NCBI RefSeq assembly: GCF_000317145.1
Contig: NC_019697.1
Location: 3,134,385 to 3,198,384 of the forward strand
Source of the DNA: Chamaesiphon minutus PCC 6605
GTDB taxonomy: Bacteria; Cyanobacteriota; Cyanobacteriia; Cyanobacteriales; Chamaesiphonaceae
DNA: 64,000 nucleotides
Reading direction: 5' to 3'
Positions within the stretch are counted from its first letter, which is position 1; each line of letters begins with the position of its first letter. Below are positions 35,101 to 42,993 of this stretch, piece after piece. The notes beneath the pieces are model-generated. The model had not been told where the DNA came from. It saw only the letters and a program-made list of their open reading frames with translations, and made no database searches. A program made the translations under genes and the position numbers.

Positions 35101-37169
35101 GCATCAAAGCCATTGCCAGGAAGGTTATGGTTCTTGGTGCCGAGGGGCTGAATGCTAGTAATCGTCGCTGTGGCAATATCGAGAATCGCGATCGCGTTAT
35201 TTTCTTGCAGGGTAATCCGGGCCGTCAGACCATCTGGGGCTACGGCAATATATTCTGGTTCGAGATCCTGCGCTACCGTCGAGCCAGGGCCAGTAATCCT
35301 CACGCCAGCCGCTTTGAGCGATGTAATCTGACTATTGAAACTAGTGAAGGTCGCATTTTGCACTGTGGCATTTGCAACACCAGCCGCAATATTGATGACG
35401 CTCACCGAACCTTCAGGATCGAAGGAGTTGGATTGCCCGTAGCTGTTAGGTTCGCCCTCATTCGCTACCAAAACCTTTGTGCCATCGGGGGTAAAGGTAA
35501 GCATATCGGGCAAAAAGCCGACTGCAACGTCCTTCAAAAATGCACCATCAGCGGCATTATAAAAACTCACCCGACCGACTTGTTGGGCATTGGTCGTCGT
35601 ATTCTGAACCGCATAGGCCACCGCGACGATGCCATTCTTCACCGCGACACTATTGGGAAGGGCCACAGTCCCGGCAGGTGGCGTAAATCCGATCGCTAAT
35701 GGACTGGCTGCGGTCAACGCCCCAGAGTTACTGACAGTATAAGTTTCTACGATGGTTCCAGCTACGACAAATAACCGATCGCTAACCGGATCGAATGCCG
35801 GAATCTCCGCCCCATTTGCACTGGTAATGCTGCCAACTTTTTTGAGGAAACTACTGTCGTTGTTGGCGATCGTGATATTTTGGGCGATCGTGCTACCCAA
35901 GGTGATTCCTGCCGAAGGTGTACCGATCGTCAGGGTAGCAGTTTCACTCCCTTCGGCGATCGCGTCATCGGCCACAATGAATGTTACCGAGCCGCTTGTT
36001 TGACCAGTGGGGATGGTAATCGTATTGCTGGTGAGGTAGTAATCACCCGCAGTAATTCCAGTACCTGTAACGTCTAAAGCCACTGTCTGATTGCCCGTAA
36101 CGGCACTGTCTGCTGTGGCTGTTACCGTAATCGCGGTTGTATTGGCTTCGGTGCCCGCATTGCTGCTGACAGAGAGATTTAACGTCGGACCCGATTCATT
36201 ATCGGCGATCGTGATATTTTGCGTCGTCGTACTACCCAATGTAATTCCCGCCGATGGATTGCTAATGGTGAGCACAGCGGTTTCGGAGCCTTCTAGCAGG
36301 GCATCATCTACCACTGTAAAAGTGACAGAACCTGTAGTTTGACCATTGGGAATTGCGATCGTTGAGTTACTGAGCGTATAGTCGCCAGCAGTAATATTGG
36401 TACCTGTGGCGGCAATAGTCACAGACTGGTCGCCAACTACAGCACTAGCAGCGGTCGCAGTGAGCGTAATAACGGTGGTTCCGGTTTCGCTACCCGCATT
36501 CGCACTCGCAGACAGATTGACAGTCGGATTTCCCCCGGCGATCGTAAATGCTGTAGCACTAAAAGGGACATCTGGGGCAGTACCATCGATCCCCTGGTCT
36601 CCAGTCCCGTCCTGCGTTTGCCAGTTGGCGGGATTATTAATCGCCGCCAGATAGCCAGGAAATGAAGCTTGTCCGGTACGAGAGCCATTATAAGCAGCGA
36701 TATCGGCATCATCATCCACGCCGCTGAGATCGATCGCATTGACACCGACAGTCAAACCTGTATTTGTCAGCACTCCATTCGCCGCACTAAAACCACCATT
36801 GGCAATTGCCGCAATAAAAGTAGGTGCTGCCGCAGTGCCCTGATAGGCATAGATCGTCTCATCCGCAGCAGCAATACCGCGATTGGTACCGCGACCAGCG
36901 ACTGGCGTAGATGCAGTACCGATATTAGCCGAGATCGTCCCAGTCCCAACGTTGTCGATTCTGACGATCGTCCCTGCGGGTACGCTCGCGGTTGCCGTCC
37001 AACTAAATGCACTTTCATTAGTATCGGTAAAAGCCGTACCATTCCATTCGTTATCTTCAAAAATAATTTGTTCGCCACTGCCAATATCGGTCAGTGCTAC
37101 AAATGCAATGTTGTCATTACCATCGGCATTAAAGCCCACAAATGCAATATTTCCTGCTGCTAAAGCCAC
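32130..37169 (-). CDS. giant secreted nuclease: Calx-beta, choice-of-anchor I, ExeM/NucH-like nuclease and RTX end
   Basis: This 1679-residue protein begins with a lamin-tail-like domain (about 1-200). Two Calx-beta domains follow (about 215-440; PNGQTTGSVTFTVVDDALLE), then a choice-of-anchor I propeller-like region (about 445-950) and an OB-type segment. Its ExeM/NucH endonuclease/exonuclease/phosphatase domain (about 1200-1520) has GSFNVLNYFNG, GLIEMENDGDG, VLGDLNAYNEEDPI and SSDHDPVLAG, carrying the catalytic Glu, Asp/Asn and His. RTX nonapeptides (GNAGNDIINGGGGNDF, about 1541-1583) bind calcium, and a C-terminal domain without N-terminal signal peptide marks it for type I secretion. It should degrade extracellular DNA. 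The GTG start has AGAGG upstream. A HlyB-type exporter lies 11 kb away. Confidence 0.92.
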   Translation of the reverse strand: MALAAGNIAFVGFNADGNDNIAFVALTDIGSGEQIIFEDNEWNGTAFTDTNESAFSWTATASVPAGTIVRIDNVGTGTISANIGTASTPVAGRGTNRGIAAADETIYAYQGTAAAPTFIAAIANGGFSAANGVLTNTGLTVGVNAIDLSGVDDDADIAAYNGSRTGQASFPGYLAAINNPANWQTQDGTGDQGIDGTAPDVPFSATAFTIAGGNPTVNLSASANAGSETGTTVITLTATAASAVVGDQSVTIAATGTNITAGDYTLSNSTIAIPNGQTTGSVTFTVVDDALLEGSETAVLTISNPSAGITLGSTTTQNITIADNESGPTLNLSVSSNAGTEANTTAITVTATADSAVTGNQTVALDVTGTGITAGDYYLTSNTITIPTGQTSGSVTFIVADDAIAEGSETATLTIGTPSAGITLGSTIAQNITIANNDSSFLKKVGSITSANGAEIPAFDPVSDRLFVVAGTIVETYTVSNSGALTAASPLAIGFTPPAGTVALPNSVAVKNGIVAVAYAVQNTTTNAQQVGRVSFYNAADGAFLKDVAVGFLPDMLTFTPDGTKVLVANEGEPNSYGQSNSFDPEGSVSVINIAAGVANATVQNATFTSFNSQITSLKAAGVRITGPGSTVAQDLEPEYIAVAPDGLTARITLQENNAIAILDIATATITSIQPLGTKNHNLPGNGFDASDRDLTSSAGKINIQNWPVFGLYQPDAIASYTVNGQTYYITANEGDARDYTGFSEEIRVGAAGYVLDPTAFPNAATLKQNANLGRLQLTNATGDTDGDGDFDRIEALGARSFSIWNSSGGLVFDSGDRFEQITATKTPTLFNSDGSAASFDTRSDNKGPEPEGVVVGVINNRTYAFIGLERTGDVMVYDVTNPIAPTFIQYINTPEDVGVEGLTFVSAADSPTGKPLLITANEISKTVGLFEVIVPPRISDIQGSGAAATAGIFTIEGIVVGDFQGTGQLGGFYLQEEDSDADGNPLTSEGIFVNSLTAVNVGDKVRVTGTVAENASTPSFNQAVITPTTAADVSVLATGQQALVTPTVLDLPLATVGDLERYEGMLITIPETLTVTEVFNLGRFGEVSLAADGRLFNPTNIIDPNDASASGTTSTGTSNVAAVTAQQDLNNRRRILLDDGSTLSNLSDVPYIDTTDANPANDTLRIGSTTTGLTGVLGFGFSNYRIQPTQAPVFNYEPRPALPDVGGGIKVGSFNVLNYFNGDGAGGGFPTSRGADSPVEFSRQRDKIISAIKDLNADVVGLIEMENDGDGTNSAIVDLVNGLNAAIGSNTYDYIKLANTTGSPGTDEIKVAFIYKPGAVTPVGNAVYFNDPAFTSLGRPPLAQTFINNASGEKFTPIVNHFKSKSATGATGADLDQNDGQGAYNATRKVQSTALLNFVSQMQTASGDSDVMVLGDLNAYNEEDPIDILRAGGLTKLNTTSDSFVFDGQTGSLDHALVTSSLLAQVTGAAKWNINSSEPIVLDYNDDILSTGEGAAEARNDTSLYRLDRFRSSDHDPVLAGLNLKPIGGNPGTDNQVGTNGSDTLFGNAGNDIINGGGGNDFIIGGAGVDLLFGGAGNDTFVYYAANEGYDKINDFVVGQDRFSISRSGFGVNDALGVLAASRFTIGSSASTADHRFIYNNNSGVLSFDADGVGGAAQVRIAQLVGLPALTNNSFSLF

Positions 37170-37292
37170 GAAGATACCTCTGTTATTTGTAGAGAAAATT
37201 GTTGCAAAAAATTTAATTTAGATCGCTGAAAAATTTCGATATACGAGCTGTCTTACTGTCTCAATTACGCAAAATCCCTAATTCCCTAGAGC

Positions 37293-37853
37293 TTAAAGCC
37301 TATCCAGACCAGCTTTTTTAGCTGCGACTAATTTGCGTTTTAATTTAAATGCGGACAATCCAGCTAACATAATGCCGATCGAACTCGAAGGTTCTGGTAC
37401 CGCGACGATATCCACTGCATAATTTGCATTTCGACCGAAAAAATCACCGCTTCCATCGAAACCTTGCGAAATGTTTGTTTTATTTGCAGAGTCAAAAAAT
37501 CTGCCGAATGTACTGATGACCGCTTGATAGTTTCCAGGTAACAAGGTCGCTGTGAAGTTCAAATCTTCAACATCGGTGTATTCGTTGAAATAGCTACCAC
37601 TTGCAGTAAATATCGTCAGCACTGGGCTGAATCCCCCCGCCGGAATTACCGTTCCCGCAGCATTGGTGCCGCCATTGTAGCTCAACGATCTAAAGGTTAG
37701 TTCCGAGCCATCTGAATTAAACGGTAAGGAGGCGATCGCATCGGCATTGGCTAGCGATCCGGTCAAAGATGCCCCATAAGCAGGCGCAACTAGTGTGACT
37801 AGAGTAGCTGTTGTTGTAATTCCTAATATTGTCGCGATCGTGAATTTATTCAT
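37293..37853 (-). CDS. PEP-CTERM sorted exported protein (DVUA0089-like)
   Basis: A 186-residue protein with a signal peptide (TIATILGITTTATLVTLVAPAYGA) and a C-terminal PEP-CTERM signal: VPEPSSSIGIMLAGLSAF followed by the basic tail KLKRKLVAAKK. This tripartite signal is recognised by an exosortase-type sorting enzyme. The mature domain (about 27-150), with GTVIPAGGFSPVLTIF and FTATLLPGNYQAVISTFGRFF, resembles the DVUA0089 family of secreted proteins with unknown role. No exosortase gene is present in the window. It is the gene upstream of the giant nuclease on the same strand, with about 120 bases between them. Confidence 0.9.
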   Translation of the reverse strand: MNKFTIATILGITTTATLVTLVAPAYGASLTGSLANADAIASLPFNSDGSELTFRSLSYNGGTNAAGTVIPAGGFSPVLTIFTASGSYFNEYTDVEDLNFTATLLPGNYQAVISTFGRFFDSANKTNISQGFDGSGDFFGRNANYAVDIVAVPEPSSSIGIMLAGLSAFKLKRKLVAAKKAGLDRL

Positions 37854-38192
37854 TGTTTTACAGATGAGCGTGTTCGATAATCGATCGCGCCAATGGCCTC
37901 ACTACACCGATCGGGTTGGATCGAGCACCATTTTTACAAATCGATGTGTTGTTAGCACCGAGCTTAAATCGGATAGCTGTATGTGCGAGTCACACTGGAT
38001 AATATCTCGATCGATGACGTAACTTTGTTATAGAATTTTCATTCACCTGCAACATTGCCAAACTACACTTAAAAATAGGTATTGCTGGAGCAGTGTATGA
38101 GCAGGCTTTAGGCTTCAGGGCATCAAAAGTTTCGCGAAGCGAACGATCGTCCCGCAACCCAGCAACGCCCATACTCGATCGGCACAAAGCGC
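37854..38192. other. divergent promoter region
   Basis: About 340 bases between the divergent PEP-CTERM gene and the channel gene. It contains CGATCG words and a short GGCTTTAGGCTTCAGGG piece of the TTTAGGC heptamer family at about 38103-38119. No gene is supported. Confidence 0.55.
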
Positions 38193-40202
38193 ATGAAATT
38201 GAATCGTTTTTTGGTATGTGGTTTGGGTAGCCTCGGTCAACACTGCGTGCTGGCACTCCAACAATTTGGCGTGAAGATCGTCGCGATCGAACAGGTAGCT
38301 CCTCAAAGTTGGGAAGTTCCAAATTTAGTCAATTTATTAGACGATCTCATCATTGGCGATTGTCGGGAAAATAACGTGTTAGCCCAAGCCCAAATCCAAG
38401 CTTGTCGCGCCGCCCTGATTGTCACTAGTAATGAGGGAGTCAATGCCGAAATTGCCCTAGCCATCCGCCAACTCAACCCGCAGACGCGGCTAGTCGTGCG
38501 ATCGGCAAAAACCAATCTCAATCGATTATTAAGCCAACAACTCGGCAATTTTATCGCCTACGAACCGATCGAACTTCCCGCTCACTCCTTTGCCATTGCC
38601 GCACTGGGTACAGATACCGTGGGCTTTTTTAATTTAGATGGTTACTGGTTGCGGGTCGTGCGACAACGCATGAGTCCCGACCATCCTTGGTGCAATGCCC
38701 GTCGGCTACACGAAATTAATACGCGCAGCCAAAAGCTACTCGCCCACAACGGATCTGCAACCGATTTAGGTTTCTACCAATGGCCGTTTGAAGAGCTAGT
38801 TACGGCTGGCGATGTAGTTACTTATATCGAACTTGCCGATCGATTTTCACTGCACGCCACCCCAGATCGACCGATTGCGGCTGGCAAAAAAACCAAACAA
38901 CCTCAGATCGCTCGCTGGGCGCGCCAAGCTGCCGATCGATTTATGCGGTTTTGGCGATCGAACTTTCAGCAACAAGTCCACCGCGTGGCTCTAATTTGTT
39001 GTCTGATTGTCATAGTGTTACTGGCGATCGCCACCGTCCTCTTTCATCAATATCATCCCAACACGACTTGGGTATCGGCATTTTATGCCTCAGCAATCTT
39101 ACTTTTAGGGGGCTATGGCGATTTATTTGGCGACTTCGAGCAAATTTCGATGATTCCCTGGTGGCTGCAAACATTCGCCCTCGTCTTGAGTCTGGCTGGT
39201 ACGGCTTTTGTGGGCGTGTTGTATGCAGTCCTCACCGAATCTCTCTTGTCATCCAAATTTCAATTTGTCAAGCAGCGACCGCCCGTGCCCCAACAGAACC
39301 ACATCATCATCGTGGGTTTAGGACGAGTCGGACAACAAGTAGCCCTGTTGCTACAGCAATTCAAGCAAGCTGTCGTAGGCGTGACATTGCAGCCAGATAT
39401 CAACAGTACGCTCTTGCCAGATCTGCCGATAATTACGGGCAATATCGCCCAATCCCTAGCACAAGCCAATCTCCCGACTGCCAAAAGCGTCATTATCGTC
39501 ACCGATGATGAAATGCTCAATCTGGAAGTTGCCTTAATGGTGCAATCGATCGATCCGCAGCTCGATCTAATAATTCGGACATCGGGACAAAGATTGAGCC
39601 AACATCTGACAAAAACGCTGCCAACTGCTCGCGTGTTGGGGATGCACACAGTATCGGCAGAAGTGTTTGCTGGAGCGGCATTTGGCGAAAATATTCTGAA
39701 TTTATTCCACAGCGATCGGCAGACTATTTTAGTCACTGAATACGCGATCGAATCAGGCGACACACTCGATCGATTGTTGCTAGCTGAAGTTGCCTATGGT
39801 TATGGGGTAGTGCCCATTCTGCACCAGCGCAATTCCCATCCCGAAACCTTAATGCCTACCGACGATATTTTGCTAGCAAATGGCGATCGATTGGTAGTCT
39901 TGGCAACGACAGAGAGTCTGCGCCGAATCGATATCGGCGATCGACACCCCAAATTTTGGTATGTTGAGGTCGAGCTAGCGATGACCGCAGAATCTACTTT
40001 TGAGGGGGCAAATATTATCGGACGCATCTCCGGTTGTTCGCTGCGGATCGCTAGAGATTTAATGGAAAATTTACCAGGAATTTTGAATGTTCCACTCTAT
40101 CAGCATCAAGCCCAACGATTAGTTTATGCGTTAGAAAAGGTGCGCGTCAAAGCCAAAATCAGACCGATCGACCCGATCGCCCAAAGGTTATCTTTAATTT
40201 AA
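38193..40202 (+). CDS. potassium channel-type protein with two RCK/TrkA-N domains
   Basis: This 669-residue protein starts with a Rossmann TrkA-N domain (FLVCGLGSLGQHCVLAL, residues about 7-23). A membrane unit follows at about 260-350 (ALICCLIVIVLLAIATVLF; a pore-like loop ASAILLLGGYGDLFGDF; WWLQTFALVLSLAGTAFVGVL). A second TrkA-N domain (HIIIVGLGRVGQQVALLLQQ, about 369-388) and RCK-C regions complete it. GYGD at about 306 corresponds to the K+ channel selectivity filter, although the preceding residues are LLLG rather than TTVG. The pore unit therefore looks like a two-helix K+ channel sandwiched between two nucleotide-binding domains on one chain. It probably conducts K+ under ligand or redox control. 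Confidence 0.9.
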   Translation: MKLNRFLVCGLGSLGQHCVLALQQFGVKIVAIEQVAPQSWEVPNLVNLLDDLIIGDCRENNVLAQAQIQACRAALIVTSNEGVNAEIALAIRQLNPQTRLVVRSAKTNLNRLLSQQLGNFIAYEPIELPAHSFAIAALGTDTVGFFNLDGYWLRVVRQRMSPDHPWCNARRLHEINTRSQKLLAHNGSATDLGFYQWPFEELVTAGDVVTYIELADRFSLHATPDRPIAAGKKTKQPQIARWARQAADRFMRFWRSNFQQQVHRVALICCLIVIVLLAIATVLFHQYHPNTTWVSAFYASAILLLGGYGDLFGDFEQISMIPWWLQTFALVLSLAGTAFVGVLYAVLTESLLSSKFQFVKQRPPVPQQNHIIIVGLGRVGQQVALLLQQFKQAVVGVTLQPDINSTLLPDLPIITGNIAQSLAQANLPTAKSVIIVTDDEMLNLEVALMVQSIDPQLDLIIRTSGQRLSQHLTKTLPTARVLGMHTVSAEVFAGAAFGENILNLFHSDRQTILVTEYAIESGDTLDRLLLAEVAYGYGVVPILHQRNSHPETLMPTDDILLANGDRLVVLATTESLRRIDIGDRHPKFWYVEVELAMTAESTFEGANIIGRISGCSLRIARDLMENLPGILNVPLYQHQAQRLVYALEKVRVKAKIRPIDPIAQRLSLI

Positions 40203-40386
40203 GAAATAAGATAATTTGATTAACAAGTAGTTAAGAACTAGATTTTTAGATTTTAAATAAAAAATCTTAACGATCCGAACAGATCGATGCGATCGATTAT
40301 ACTCGCATCGATGGAAAAACCATGCCAAACTACGCTCAGTTGAGCTACCAAAATTCTGTTTCGCTAGATACTTACTGGAAAACTTT

Positions 40387-42549
40387 ATGGCAACTCTTTC
40401 TTTCGATACAACGCAGCCTTCTCAAGTCAAAGGTCTAAATGGTTGGACTGTCGATCCCCTCGTAACCGTTGGCGATAAAGTCGGTAACTATGCTATCCCT
40501 GGTATCCCCGATGGGATTGGAGCTTACTCACTCAACGATACAACTGTGCGTTTACTTGTTGTAAGTGAATTATCCAACACAGTTGGTTACAGATATGCTC
40601 TCAAAAACGGCACTCAACTCCCTGGCGCAAGAGCGAGCTATATTGATGTTGACAAACGCACTTTCCAAGTCACTGACGCTGGTTTAGCTTATGACACCAT
40701 CATCAATCGTGCTGGTGAAGTTGTAGATGCAGCCACAGACTTAGAATTTGGTGGGATCAATCGCTTCTGTTCGGCGGTTTTGGTTGAAGCACATCAGTTT
40801 GGTACTGGTAATGGTTTAGCCGATCGGATCTTTTTCTCTGGTGAAGAAACCAACGGCGGTAGTCAGTTTGCACTAGATCTCAAAACTAACACCTTACATG
40901 CAGTACCCTGGTTCGGTCGTGCAGCATGGGAAAATGTCACGGAAATCAACACCGGAACCACTAATAAAGTTGCCTTTATCGTTGGCGACGATCGTAGCAA
41001 TGCCCCTTTAATCCTCTATGTAGGTGACAAGAATTCCAAAGGTGATGGCAGTTTCCTAGATCGGAATGGACTAGCCAAAGGCAAACTATTTGTCTGGGTT
41101 GCTGATGATGTTAATAGTGCTACCGATGCAATCGAGCGTAGCCCCAGTGAATTTAAGGGTAGCGGCGGCAGCACAAACGGCAAATTTGTCGAAATTCCTT
41201 ACTACGATCCTACTAAGGCAAATACCACTGGTTACGATGCTCAAGGTTTTGCCAACCAAACTAAACAAGATGAACTAGCCGAAGCTGCTAAAGCCTTCAA
41301 GTTCTCCCGACCAGAAGACGTTGCTACCAACCCATTTGATGGTACTCAGGTCGTACTTGCTTCTACTGGTAATAGTGCTTCAGCGGATATTTGGGGTACA
41401 ACTTACAAAATTGATGTTGATTTTAATAACATCACCGCTGGCAACATCACCGCCAAAATTGACATCCTCTATGATGGTAATGATGCAGGGAATCAGGCAT
41501 TAGGTTTACGTAGCCCCGACAACCTCGATTGGGCTGATGATGGCAAAATCTACATCAACGAAGATCGGTCGATTTCTGCTTTTGGCAGCATTGAAGCTTC
41601 GATTTTCAGCATCGATCCTAGTGCAACCAATCCTGCTAGCACTCTAACTCGGATCGCGCAGATCGATCGCTCTGCCGTTCCTGCTGGTCAGACCGATACT
41701 GCTCCAACTGATGTTGGCAACTGGGAGACTTCGGGTATTCTCGATGTTTCCAAATTGTTTGGTGCTAAAGCTGGCGAACTATTTGTGGTTGACGTTCAGG
41801 CTCACAGTCTCCGTGGTGGCTCGATTATCACGGCTACTAATGTCGATGGTAATAACGATGGCACCAAAACTGATGCTGAAAACCTCGTTGAAGGCGGTCA
41901 ATTATCTCTCCTAATCGCGCCTAAAGCGAATCTCATTCAAGGGTCTAACTTGTTTGGTGGCACATCCGGTGCCGATACGATCGAAGCTGGCGTTACCAAA
42001 GGTTTTGATGGTGTCAACGATAGCGTCTTTGCTGGTGCTGGTAACGATACTGTTGACAGCGCAATTGCTGGCGTACTCGCAAGTGGCAACCGCATTGATG
42101 CTGGTAGCGGTGTCGATACTATTTTTGTTGCTAATAACGATCGCGCGTTCGGTCAAGCTGGTGATGACATCTTTGAAGCTGGCGATGCTAGCGGCTACCG
42201 TGCTTCTGGTGGTGCTGGTAACGATACTTTCTACCTCGGTACTAATGGTCGCGCTTTAGGTGGCGAAGGTAACGATCGCTTCTTTGCTGGTCTCGGTGGC
42301 GACAACCTCTTATCTGGTGGTGCTGGTGCCGACCAATTCTGGATCTACAACGGTGAAGCTCCTGCTAAAGCTAATACTGTCTTAGATTTCCAAATCGGTA
42401 CCGATGTCTTGGGGATTAGCGGTTCGTCGCTCAAGTTTGCTGACTTAACTCGGACTGGCAACAATATCGCCATCGGTGGTAACACGATTGCTACGTTAAC
42501 TGGTGTCGATACTACAACTCTCACCGCGTCTAACTTTGCTTTCATCTAA
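40387..42549 (+). CDS. PhoX-like (DUF839) protein with RTX-like C-terminus
   Basis: This 720-residue protein has a PhoX/DUF839-type beta-propeller region (about 1-500), with GIPDGIGAYSLND near the front, ADRIFFSGEETNGGSQFALD and a C-terminal NLDWADDGKIYINEDRS block typical of PhoX-like proteins. The last 200 residues form Gly/Asp-rich repeats related to RTX nonapeptides (GAGNDTVDS, GGAGNDTFYLG, GGEGNDRFFAG, GGAGADQFW) and an RTX-type secretion end. It has no Sec signal. PhoX enzymes are calcium/iron phosphatases that release phosphate outside the cell; a few proteins in this group are esterases, so the exact activity is uncertain. It probably uses the nearby exporter. Confidence 0.87.
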   Translation: MATLSFDTTQPSQVKGLNGWTVDPLVTVGDKVGNYAIPGIPDGIGAYSLNDTTVRLLVVSELSNTVGYRYALKNGTQLPGARASYIDVDKRTFQVTDAGLAYDTIINRAGEVVDAATDLEFGGINRFCSAVLVEAHQFGTGNGLADRIFFSGEETNGGSQFALDLKTNTLHAVPWFGRAAWENVTEINTGTTNKVAFIVGDDRSNAPLILYVGDKNSKGDGSFLDRNGLAKGKLFVWVADDVNSATDAIERSPSEFKGSGGSTNGKFVEIPYYDPTKANTTGYDAQGFANQTKQDELAEAAKAFKFSRPEDVATNPFDGTQVVLASTGNSASADIWGTTYKIDVDFNNITAGNITAKIDILYDGNDAGNQALGLRSPDNLDWADDGKIYINEDRSISAFGSIEASIFSIDPSATNPASTLTRIAQIDRSAVPAGQTDTAPTDVGNWETSGILDVSKLFGAKAGELFVVDVQAHSLRGGSIITATNVDGNNDGTKTDAENLVEGGQLSLLIAPKANLIQGSNLFGGTSGADTIEAGVTKGFDGVNDSVFAGAGNDTVDSAIAGVLASGNRIDAGSGVDTIFVANNDRAFGQAGDDIFEAGDASGYRASGGAGNDTFYLGTNGRALGGEGNDRFFAGLGGDNLLSGGAGADQFWIYNGEAPAKANTVLDFQIGTDVLGISGSSLKFADLTRTGNNIAIGGNTIATLTGVDTTTLTASNFAFI

Positions 42550-42582
42550 TCTCGATCGCCACAAAGATAATTAGTTAGTAAA

Positions 42583-42620
42583 AATAGGATGCTATATCTT
42601 TCGATAGCATCCTATTCCCT
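42583..42620 (+). terminator. rho-independent terminator of the PhoX-like gene
   Basis: AATAGGATGCTAT (42583-42595) pairs perfectly with ATAGCATCCTATT (42604-42616) around an 8-base loop, followed by CCCTTTTG. The T-run is short, but the stem is strong and it lies 34 bases after the stop codon. Confidence 0.8.
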
Positions 42621-42702
42621 TTTGTGTTGAACGTTTTTATTGATTAAATGACTATCGATCCCCACGTTCGATCGCCGATAGTTAAAGTTAAATCTATTTA
42701 TC

Positions 42703-42721
42703 CTTAACCATATCTTAATTT
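42703..42721 (+). promoter_or_regulatory. candidate Pho box (two 8-bp direct repeats, 3-bp spacing)
   Basis: CTTAACCA and CTTAATTT are separated by three bases. Cyanobacterial PhoB/SphR boxes consist of direct repeats of (C/T)TTAACC(T/A) with that spacing. The first repeat matches 7-8 positions and the second is weaker. A third CTTAATTT starts at 42731, out of the regular phase. It lies about 270 bases before the phytase-like RTX gene. This is a candidate only. Confidence 0.3.
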
Positions 42722-42993
42722 TAAAACGAGCTTAATTTAATGCTCAAATGACAAAACCAGTGATAAAATTCCACTGACAATATCGAAAGATATATTTCAG
42801 CTAAGGTGCTCGCCTGCTCTTGACAGAATAAATGACTATGAGTTGACAGTTTATGACAGTATATTAGCTCGACGGCAATCGCGCTGTCTTCTTTTAATCG
42901 CTCGTTCTGACAAGAAAGTTAATCTTCGCTACACAACAGTAGTTCGGCAAAAAATCATCCGTGTTCTATACAGATTAATTAAGGGAGAATTTA

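Larger units (their letters stand above)
42550..42993. other. intergenic region with terminator and possible Pho box
   Basis: About 440 bases between the PhoX-like and phytase-like RTX genes. The left end holds a good terminator (42583-42620). The middle holds CTTAACCA-TAT-CTTAATTT at 42703-42721 (separate entry), and a further CTTAATTT is found at 42731. The rest seems to be a long leader. Confidence 0.6.

Noticed and set aside
34992-35699. 235-codon plus-strand frame opposite the giant nuclease gene
   Set aside because: It is entirely antisense to a well-supported coding region with clear domains; the long open frame follows from the codon use of the real gene.
36669-37163. 164-codon plus-strand frame opposite the start of the giant nuclease gene
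   Set aside because: Antisense shadow of a conserved domain; Arg/Ile/Ser-rich nonsense composition.
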